From Endomicrobiia bacterium (GTDB lineage: Bacteria; Elusimicrobiota; Endomicrobiia; Endomicrobiales; Endomicrobiaceae): DNA of 5,562 nucleotides. Positions within the stretch are counted from its first letter, which is position 1. Each line of letters begins with the position of its first letter. Below the pieces are notes generated by a model. It was not told the origin of the DNA. It did no database searches and saw only the letters and a program-made list of their open reading frames with translations. Of this stretch, positions 1 to 4,588 are shown piece by piece. The DNA is taken from NCBI GenBank assembly GCA_009782015.1, contig WQUP01000091.1, positions 1 to 5,562 of the forward strand, given 5' to 3'. The position numbers and the translations under genes were made by a program.

Positions 1-364
1 TGTTAACGGCAGCGAGCTCTTTTTCGGTGATCATGCCTCTGGCTATGCCAGACTGGTTTGTCACTATTATTATTTTAAAACCCGCGTTGCGCAGCTTGTT
101 TATGCTCTCTGCCGCGCAAGTATATACTTTCACGCGGTCCGGCGAGCTGAGATAGTTTTTGTCAAAAATTACCGTCCCGTCCCTGTCGAGAAATACCGCA
201 GCAGGCTTTGCCTGTTTTTTAGAGAAACCGTTTACGGATTTATGCCCGGATTTGTCATACCGGCGAAAGCCGGTATCCATGTTGCCTTTTGATTTGTCAG
301 ACGAAACAGCAAAATGGATTCCGGCTTTCGCCGGAATGACACTATTTGGAGACGAAGTTTTCAT
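1..364 (-). CDS. gmhB: D-glycero-D-manno-heptose 1,7-bisphosphate 7-phosphatase (HAD-IIIA), partial, with repeat-encoded N-terminal extension
   Basis: The C-terminus runs off the left window edge; 121 codons are visible. The frame shows HAD motif I, VFLDRDGTVI, at residues 57-66 (nucleophile D60, acid/base D62) and motif II, IVTNQSGIARG, at 100-110. The TNQSGIARG form is typical of GmhB, a cytoplasmic enzyme that removes the 7-phosphate during ADP-heptose synthesis for the LPS inner core. Histidinol-phosphate phosphatase is the main alternative; the zinc-loop cysteines that would help lie outside the window. The chosen ATG (364-362) overlaps the lpxK stop as ATGA and has GGGG five bases upstream, suggesting translational coupling. 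Family members usually reach motif I about ten residues from the start; here about 56 residues precede it, and roughly 9-37 are encoded by a palindromic repeat. An in-frame ATG inside the repeat (280-278, residue 29), preceded by AAGG, is the only later start candidate. Between it and motif I there is no ATG, GTG or TTG in frame. Confidence 0.85.
   Translation of the reverse strand, partial: MKTSSPNSVIPAKAGIHFAVSSDKSKGNMDTGFRRYDKSGHKSVNGFSKKQAKPAAVFLDRDGTVIFDKNYLSSPDRVKVYTCAAESINKLRNAGFKIIIVTNQSGIARGMITEKELAAVN
253..341. repeat. Palindromic repeat element (copy 1), in frame within gmhB
   Basis: Two 28-bp near-perfect inverted arms (253-280 and 314-341) enclose a 33-bp spacer. The ends read TGTCAT and ATGACA. 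Each arm is also a hairpin by itself: ACCGGC-GAAA-GCCGGT on the left and TTCCGGC-TTTC-GCCGGAA on the right. The two mismatches between arms (259/335 and 274/320) come from one swapped base pair inside the arm hairpins. The element belongs to the widespread class of small dispersed repeats with GTCATTCC/GGAATGAC ends, which often leave peptide traces such as VIPAKAGI and MDTGFRR. Here those peptides are read in frame by gmhB. No clear target-site duplication is visible. A homologous copy lies at 3448-3565. Confidence 0.85.
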
Positions 365-1383
365 AAGACCCCGTTTATTACATTTAGAATTGTTTTTTCC
401 CATTCGTCTTCACCTGTTTTGAACTGCGGAGTTATAGTCAAAACCGCCGTTCTTTCCTTTATCTCGTCGTCAGCGACGTCCGCTATTTTTACCGCGTCTT
501 TTGCCGTAGTTACCAAGCACGCCCCTCTTCCCGCTTTTTCCAAAAACGATTTAAGCGTTTTTAAATCGTACGAGCCGTGGTCCGGCAGATCAAAGCTGCC
601 GCGAATTTCTATGCCGGACTTTTTTAAAGAATTTTTAAACCCGTCGCCAAAACCTATGGCGCAAAGCGAATAAACTATGGAAGATTTCAAAAAATCTAAA
701 TCAAAATAACCTGCCAAATCAAGCGTTTTGTATTCGTATCCGCCGTAATACGCGCTCAGCACAACTTTACCGCCGTATCCGAAAATCTCGCGCTCTAAAG
801 CCCGTACTTTCTCATCCGCAACCATATCGCAGTTGGTAATTATCACAAGCCCTGCCCTCTCGAGCGCGCCCGGCTTTTCCCTGAGTATTCCGGCGGGGAT
901 CAGCATTCCGTTTCCGAAAGGGTTTGCGGCATTTACGCACACGATGTCCAAATCTCTTTCAATCTTCCAGTGCTGAAAACCGTCGTCAAGCACGTACAAG
1001 TCGGGCTCTAAGTACTTTTCAAATATCAAAGCGTTTTCATATCTGTACGCTCCGGCTATTACGCACGCCATCGGAACGCTTCTGGCTATAAGAAGCGGCT
1101 CATCGCCGCTTTTCTGCGCGCTGTCATGCAAAGCGCCGTTTTCAAGAAGCGCCGGCGAGCTAGTCTTTCTTCCGTATCCGCGCGTAAGAACAACGGGTTT
1201 AAGATTATTTTGCACGGCAAGCTTGAGAAGCTCTATCACAATCGGCGTCTTTCCCGTGCCCCCCCATGTGATATTTCCGACGCTTATCACGGGTTTTGAA
1301 AGTTTTTTCCGCGCGCAAAAACGCCTGTCGGCATTCGACAGCGCCCAGTACGCAAGAGAAAGCGGATACAACAGTTTATTCAT
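361..1383 (-). CDS. lpxK: Tetraacyldisaccharide 4'-kinase LpxK
   Basis: This enzyme transfers phosphate from ATP to the 4' position of the lipid A disaccharide at the inner face of the cytoplasmic membrane, the sixth step of the Raetz pathway. The 340 residues match the family's usual 320-350. The N-terminus is short, with a hydrophobic stretch (about residues 4-15) that could sit on the membrane. Residues 31-47 hold the LpxK-type P-loop, with GNITWGGTGKTP at 36-47. TRGYGRK follows at 67-73, then SGDEP at 92-96. LDDGFQHW at 132-139 is the family's conserved acidic/histidine motif, and FGNGMLIPAG lies at 156-165. Further on come LPDH (266-269) and TTAKDAVK (292-299), as expected near the C-terminus. 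The start overlaps the upstream glycosyltransferase stop by 8 bp, and the stop overlaps the gmhB start by 4 bp, so this is an operon core. No key motif is missing. Confidence 0.96.
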   Translation of the reverse strand: MNKLLYPLSLAYWALSNADRRFCARKKLSKPVISVGNITWGGTGKTPIVIELLKLAVQNNLKPVVLTRGYGRKTSSPALLENGALHDSAQKSGDEPLLIARSVPMACVIAGAYRYENALIFEKYLEPDLYVLDDGFQHWKIERDLDIVCVNAANPFGNGMLIPAGILREKPGALERAGLVIITNCDMVADEKVRALEREIFGYGGKVVLSAYYGGYEYKTLDLAGYFDLDFLKSSIVYSLCAIGFGDGFKNSLKKSGIEIRGSFDLPDHGSYDLKTLKSFLEKAGRGACLVTTAKDAVKIADVADDEIKERTAVLTITPQFKTGEDEWEKTILNVINGVL

Positions 1384-2134
1384 TCTTATTTTCCAGCTCC
1401 CACAGTTTTATATACTTCATCAGCGTATAAAAAGACGAATATAAAAGCGCCAGCACAAAGCCTGCGACGCCGTCTAAAAAGCCTCTTCTGAAAACGTACA
1501 TCTTCAAAAACATCGCCGAAGGATTGACAATGAGGTTTAAAATGCTGAAGTGCTCTCCTGCGGAGTACATTTCCGCGGCGCGCAGATCCGTGTAAAAATC
1601 CGATTTTTTAACAAACTGCTTTATGCTGCCGTAAGGATAGTGCAGAATGTCGCCTTTAAAGCGCGCTTTTTTGCCTTTGCACTCTGCGTCCTCGTGAACA
1701 AGCTGATTTTTATATTTTACTTTGTTTTTATCAAACAGCACGGGATGCCTGTAATCCGGATACCAGCCCGAATGCGTTATCCATCTGTTTATAAACATGC
1801 TTTTCCTCGGCGCAATCCAAACGTCAGCCGAAGGAGAGTTTTGCAGCTGAAGCAGTATTTCGTCTTTGAGCTCCGGCGAAATTCTTTCGTCGGCGTCCAG
1901 GCACACCACCCACTCGTAAGAGCACTGCTCAAGCGCAAAGTTGCGCTGCGCTCCGAACCCGTCCATTTTGCGCTGCACGACTTTGCATCCGGCCTCTTTC
2001 GCTATTTCTACGGTAGCGTCTTCGCTGAATGCGTCTATGATTACAATCTCGTCCACCCACTTTATGCTCTCTATGCAGGCTCTGAGATTTTTCTCTTCAT
2101 TCTTAGTAAGCACATACGCGGAAACTCTTCTCAT
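1376..2134 (-). CDS. Family 2 glycosyltransferase, WaaE/KdtX-like (LPS core)
   Basis: This is a 252-residue GT-A fold enzyme that would transfer a sugar from a nucleotide sugar onto a glycan or lipid acceptor at the cytoplasmic face of the membrane. SAYVLTKNEEKNL (5-17) is the typical N-terminal strand. VDEIVIIDAFSEDAT (27-41) is the nucleotide-sugar loop, and GFGAQRNFAL (59-68) precedes the metal-binding DADE at 80-83. HSGWYPD (121-127) and LVHEDAE (145-151) are seen in the WaaE/KdtX subgroup, known to add glucose to the LPS inner core, but sugar specificity cannot be read here. A hydrophobic C-terminal stretch (about 219-241) probably anchors it to the membrane. The start is well supported by AGGGAGA about five bases upstream. 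It follows a repeat-filled 136-bp gap after the family 4 gene and overlaps lpxK by 8 bp, which supports a lipid A/core role. Confidence 0.88.
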   Translation of the reverse strand: MRRVSAYVLTKNEEKNLRACIESIKWVDEIVIIDAFSEDATVEIAKEAGCKVVQRKMDGFGAQRNFALEQCSYEWVVCLDADERISPELKDEILLQLQNSPSADVWIAPRKSMFINRWITHSGWYPDYRHPVLFDKNKVKYKNQLVHEDAECKGKKARFKGDILHYPYGSIKQFVKKSDFYTDLRAAEMYSAGEHFSILNLIVNPSAMFLKMYVFRRGFLDGVAGFVLALLYSSFYTLMKYIKLWELENKNE

Positions 2135-2157
2135 TTTTTCTCCCTTTTTTTTAACGA

Positions 2158-2292
2158 CAGAGTGGAGAGTGAGGAGTGAAGAGTGGAGATACGACTAACT
2201 GCTCCGGATTGCCACACGGCTTCGCCGCTCGCAATGGCGAAAAAAAAAGACTTTGCCGTATCTTCACTCTTCACTCCTCACTCTCCACTCTG
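2158..2292. repeat. 35-bp inverted repeat made of GAGTGRR heptamers
   Basis: The arms at 2158-2192 and 2258-2292 are reverse complements over 35 bases with one mismatch, separated by 65 bp. Within each arm the core is four tandem heptamers of the form GAGTGRR (left arm 2160-2187). A transcript of either strand could fold into a long hairpin; the single mismatch is a G-U wobble on the plus-strand RNA and A-C on the minus-strand RNA. The right arm overlaps the 3' end of the family 4 glycosyltransferase and supplies its stop codon. The left arm ends about 24 bp upstream of the family 2 gene's start codon. Confidence 0.85.
2206..2239. repeat. GGATTGCC...CGCAATGG hairpin repeat
   Basis: A compact hairpin with outer stem ATTGC/GCAAT (2208-2212 and 2231-2235) and inner stem CGGC/GCCG (2217-2220 and 2224-2227). 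Its GGATTGCC...GCTCGCAATGG pattern resembles a dispersed repeat class seen in many environmental bacterial genomes (recalled, not searched). It sits inside the loop of the 35-bp heptamer inverted repeat and is followed by a run of nine A residues (2240-2248). Confidence 0.6.
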
Positions 2293-3383
2293 CTTATACT
2301 CTTGTAAACTTCCAGCGTGTTCGATACCATATTTTCAACCGTGAATTTGTTTTCTACAAACTCTTTGCCGGCTTTGCCGTAACGAGTTGCCAGAGCCTTA
2401 TCTGAAATAAGTTTCTTCAATGCGGAAACAACTTCCTGCGCGCTCGAAGGCTTGATTAGTATTCCGGTTTCGCCGTCGGCAAAAGCTTCCGGGTTTCCGC
2501 CGACGTTCGTTACTACTACCGGCTTTTGCAGCGACTGGGCTTCTATAACCACGTTTGGCATTCCTTCCGTGTCCCACGAAAGAAGGCAGAAAATATCCAT
2601 TGCCGAGATGTATTTCTGCACTTGATTTTGGTATCCCGTAAAAAAAACTATGTCGTCAACGCCGAGTTTTTTCGCGTAAGCCTTCTGCTCCTCAAGCCCT
2701 TTTCCGCTGCCGACTATAAGGCAGCGCAAATCCGGGTACTCGTTTCTCATCTGTTTTGCCGCTTCGATAAGATATATCTGGCCTTTTCCTTTAAAGTCAA
2801 CTATGGCTCCGGCCGTGCCTATAACCGTCTTGCCCTCAAGGCCGTACTCTTTTACCACATCGCCAAAGCCGGCGTTCATGCCCATTCTTTCAAAGTTCAC
2901 GCCGTTGTAAACGACTTTAATCTTATCCGCCGGAACTTTCTCATACTTTACAAGCCCGTCCGCGACCGCTTTTGACACGGCAATTACCGCGTCTGCCAGA
3001 GAGTAATGCAATCTGCTGTAAAATTTATGCCTCGTATCCTGACGTCTGTGCAATACGACTTTGACGCTGCGGCAAAAAAGTTTTACGGCAAGAGCCGTCC
3101 AATAGAGTTTTCCCTGATGCGCGTGTATTATGTCTATTTTATGTTTCCTGACGATTCTTATAAGCTTTACTATTGCAGCCGGCATCAATGAGCCGCGCGT
3201 ACTGAAAGGCACGGCCTCGATATTTTTCTCTTTCGCTTCTTTAAAAAGAAAGCTGTCCTGCGGCACCGCCATTATATTTTCTGCAAGATTTGTTTTCTGA
3301 AGGCTGTCGGCGAGAAAAAGCATGGACTTTTCAGCGCCGCCCATAACCGAAGATGAAAAGATATGCAAAACTTTGTATTTCAT
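2271..3383 (-). CDS. Family 4 glycosyltransferase
   Basis: This is a 370-residue GT-B fold, retaining glycosyltransferase that probably adds a hexose or related sugar to LPS core or another surface glycan in the cytoplasm. The N-terminal domain begins VLHIFSSSVMGGAEKS (5-20), the usual acceptor-side GG motif. DIIHAHQGK (84-92) and AVIAVSKAVAD (132-142) follow, and VVYNGV (157-162) marks the domain linker. The donor-binding C-terminal domain has GTAGAIVDFKGK (189-200), LIVGSG (222-227), and the E-x7-E motif with E273 and E281 in TEGMPNVVIEA. PVVVTNVGGNPE (288-299) and GETGILI (304-310) complete it. The start has AGGA six bases upstream. The last residues, RVESEE, and the stop are encoded by one arm of the heptamer repeat, so the original C-terminus has probably been altered, although both domains are complete. 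The acceptor and sugar are unknown. Confidence 0.92.
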   Translation of the reverse strand: MKYKVLHIFSSSVMGGAEKSMLFLADSLQKTNLAENIMAVPQDSFLFKEAKEKNIEAVPFSTRGSLMPAAIVKLIRIVRKHKIDIIHAHQGKLYWTALAVKLFCRSVKVVLHRRQDTRHKFYSRLHYSLADAVIAVSKAVADGLVKYEKVPADKIKVVYNGVNFERMGMNAGFGDVVKEYGLEGKTVIGTAGAIVDFKGKGQIYLIEAAKQMRNEYPDLRCLIVGSGKGLEEQKAYAKKLGVDDIVFFTGYQNQVQKYISAMDIFCLLSWDTEGMPNVVIEAQSLQKPVVVTNVGGNPEAFADGETGILIKPSSAQEVVSALKKLISDKALATRYGKAGKEFVENKFTVENMVSNTLEVYKSISRVESEE

Positions 3384-3420
3384 TGTTATCCTGTTGCCGC
3401 CGTCGCGTCCCCGAGCCGCA

Positions 3421-3597
3421 ATTGGGTTTCTCTAAAAACCCCTAGTTTGTCATTCCCGCACCCGATTAAGACATTCGAGTGTAAACTCCAGCGGGAATCC
3501 ATGGTATCTTTAAACCTATTAGACGATAACGGCAAACGTGGATTCCCGCTTTCGCGGGAATGACACGGCAGGGCAGAGATTGTTAGAGAAACCCAAT
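3421..3597. repeat. 15-bp perfect inverted repeat flanking repeat copy 2
   Basis: ATTGGGTTTCTCTAA at 3421-3435 is exactly the reverse complement of 3583-3597. The pair encloses the palindromic element at 3448-3565, with 12 bp between on the left and 17 bp on the right. A related 14-base string, GGTTTCTCTAAAAA, occurs on the plus strand at 3425-3438 and on the minus strand within gmhB (229-216), about 24 bp from copy 1. It may therefore be part of a larger composite repeat. Confidence 0.7.
3448..3565. repeat. Palindromic repeat element (copy 2), intergenic, with an enlarged left hairpin loop
   Basis: This copy has the same TGTCAT...ATGACA ends and orientation as copy 1. The right arm, 3538-3565, is an intact hairpin ATTCCCGC-TTTC-GCGGGAAT. 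The left arm keeps its two stem halves (GTCATTCCCGC at 3449-3459 and GCGGGAATCCAT at 3491-3502), but the four-base loop is replaced by 31 bases (3460-3490). The central spacer resembles that of copy 1: both contain AGACGA, then AAC, then GCAAA, just before TGGATT. The two are therefore whole-element relatives, not just similar ends. It lies between the PIG-L and family 4 genes and would form strong structure in a through-transcript. Confidence 0.82.
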
Positions 3598-3612
3598 GAC
3601 AAACAGCCGGTT

Positions 3613-4323
3613 TTAGAATATTTTTTTGCCCAGAGAGATATACTCCTGCGCCGTGGCTTTAAAAAACGTTTCGGCGTATTGCATTTGCGGGTTTTTTATT
3701 TCGGCCCAGTACTGATTTAAGCTTTGCGCTATTTTGACATAATCTCTCGATGCGAGCTGCGTTTTATAGCACTCTATGGCTTTTTTCTTTTCTTCCCATA
3801 CGCCGCTTATGTCGAATATGCAGTTGGGATTAAGCGGAGTCCACACGGAGTACGCATAGACCATAAAATTCATGGGAATCTTTTTCTTGAGGCTTATGAG
3901 AGCTTTTGACACTGCTCTGTGGTCGGGATGGTTGTCAAACCAGAACGGAAGAAAAACCGTTTCCGGCTTTGTTTTTTGGAAAATCAAAGAAAGGTTTTCT
4001 TCAAACTTTTTATTGCCGTCGAGCGTCCTTATCGGAAACTGCAGAAAATGATTTCTTTTTGAGCCTATTATCGAAGACGCCTTTTCAGACTCTTTCATTC
4101 TTTCGTACGTATCGTTGGTGCAGAAAAGTATTTCGGCCTCTCCGCCGTTTTTAACATGATTTATAACGGTTCCGGCGCAGCCTATGGCCTCGTCGTCCTG
4201 ATGCGGAGCTATCACAAGAACCTTCTTATCCGCAAGTTTTTCTTCAAGCGGTATGGAATAGTTTATAAAAGGCTGCACATGCTCATAAAGCCTGAAAAGA
4301 TGTCTGTACCTGAGATATTTCAT
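3613..4323 (-). CDS. PIG-L (LmbE-like) family zinc-dependent deacetylase
   Basis: This is a 236-residue cytoplasmic enzyme of a family that hydrolyses N-acetyl groups from sugar substrates, such as GlcNAc linked to inositol or to other carriers. A central strand leads into VLVIAPHQDDEAIGCAG (35-51), the metal motif, with H41 and D44 as likely zinc ligands and D43 as the likely catalytic base. The usual motif is PHPDDE; here the third position is Q42. The third zinc ligand is H135 in NHPDHRAV (131-138). KKAIECYKTQL (180-190) is the common C-terminal helix motif. There is no signal peptide or membrane segment. The start has GGAG about five bases upstream. It is probably the first gene of the envelope-sugar unit, with a candidate promoter at 4419-4391. 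Deacetylation of a surface-glycan sugar is inferred from its neighbours; the substrate is not shown by the sequence. Confidence 0.9.
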   Translation of the reverse strand: MKYLRYRHLFRLYEHVQPFINYSIPLEEKLADKKVLVIAPHQDDEAIGCAGTVINHVKNGGEAEILFCTNDTYERMKESEKASSIIGSKRNHFLQFPIRTLDGNKKFEENLSLIFQKTKPETVFLPFWFDNHPDHRAVSKALISLKKKIPMNFMVYAYSVWTPLNPNCIFDISGVWEEKKKAIECYKTQLASRDYVKIAQSLNQYWAEIKNPQMQYAETFFKATAQEYISLGKKIF

Positions 4324-4350
4324 AAGCTCTCCGCTTGTTACGTCCGTCCG

Positions 4351-4368
4351 TGCGGGCCGGAGCCCGCA
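4351..4368 (-). other. GC-rich hairpin in the PIG-L leader
   Basis: A perfect 7-bp stem, TGCGGGC/GCCCGCA (4351-4357 and 4362-4368), closes a four-base loop. It is followed on the plus strand by ATGAC (4369-4373). Read on the minus strand it begins GTCATTGCGGG, like a single arm of the GTCATTCC-type repeats. If the upstream candidate promoter is used, it lies in the 5' leader about 27 bases before the PIG-L start codon, leaving the Shine-Dalgarno free. Confidence 0.55.
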
Positions 4369-4390
4369 ATGACAGCGCTAAAACGCATTC

Positions 4391-4419
4391 ATTTTACAAT
4401 ATTATTCCGCCGTTGTCAT
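4391..4419 (-). promoter_or_regulatory. Candidate sigma70-type promoter for the PIG-L gene and downstream operon
   Basis: On the minus strand, ATGACA (4419-4414) and TAAAAT (4396-4391) are separated by exactly 17 bases. Each hexamer has one difference from the TTGACA/TATAAT consensus. Transcription would begin near 4384 and give a leader of about 60 nt before the PIG-L start codon at 4323. It lies downstream of the terminator of the preceding gene, where a new promoter would be expected. The call is by pattern only, and the phylum's consensus is unknown. Confidence 0.45.
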
Positions 4420-4452
4420 GGGCGATTTGGACAGCGCAGGGCTTATGGCGTT

Positions 4453-4488
4453 AAAGACCTTAAGGACTTTAAAGTCATTAAGGTCTTT
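4453..4488. repeat. Near-perfect 36-bp AT-rich palindrome
   Basis: Outer arms AAAGACCTTAA (4453-4463) and TTAAGGTCTTT (4478-4488) pair perfectly. The centre is the exact 12-bp palindrome GACTTTAAAGTC (4465-4476), with one mismatched pair (4464/4477) between. It consists of variants of a short AAAGNCCTTA-like unit repeated in alternating orientation. Neither side has a strong T-tract: the minus strand continues AACGCC, and the plus strand has TTTTAGC. It is therefore a weak terminator candidate at most; a protein-binding site or a dispersed repeat is also possible. Confidence 0.6.
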
Positions 4489-4539
4489 TAGCGGCTTTGT
4501 TTTTTGCCATTTGAGTATTTTTGTTTTTTAGGAAAGGTT

Positions 4540-4575
4540 AAAAATTTCCGGCACCACGCATACGCGCTGCCGGAA
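4540..4575 (-). terminator. Intrinsic terminator of the gene at 4589-5562
   Basis: On the minus strand an 8-bp stem, TTCCGGCA/TGCCGGAA (4575-4568 and 4553-4546), encloses a 14-base loop that can itself pair (GCG/CGC). It is followed directly by ATTTTT (4545-4540). It begins 14 bp after the stop codon of the unknown gene. An alternative hairpin, CTGCCGG/CCGGCAG (4567-4573 and 4580-4586), overlaps the same stem and could compete with it. This separates the unknown gene's transcript from the envelope-sugar unit. Confidence 0.75.
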
Positions 4576-4588
4576 GCAGCCGGCAGAA

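Noticed and set aside
253..341. gmhB as a pseudogene disrupted by the repeat.
   Set aside because: The frame is maintained through the repeat, both visible catalytic motifs are intact, and the start overlaps lpxK as expected for a coupled gene; only the N-terminus is altered.
159..673. Overlapping plus-strand open frames of 87 and 119 codons.
   Set aside because: They run antisense to gmhB and lpxK, both recognised by motifs, and partly translate the palindromic repeat.
1550..2179. A 209-codon plus-strand open frame antisense to the family 2 glycosyltransferase.
   Set aside because: The minus-strand frame has clear GT2 motifs and a good ribosome-binding site; the plus frame shows no family features and ends in the repeat arm.
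2206..2248. Hairpin followed by a nine-A run as a transcription terminator.
   Set aside because: On the minus strand the T-run precedes the hairpin, and on the plus strand the tract is A, so neither direction has terminator polarity.
2158..2292. CRISPR-like repeats.
   Set aside because: There are only two arms, in inverted orientation, with no regular spacers.
3384..3612. A separate promoter for the family 4 glycosyltransferase (TTGCCG, 17 bases, TAAAGA on the minus strand).
   Set aside because: The matches to consensus are too weak, and the sequence is mostly repeat element.
4371..4437. Direct repeat GACAGCGC at 4371-4378 and 4430-4437.
   Set aside because: Eight bases is too short to mean anything alone, and nothing around it supports a repeat unit.
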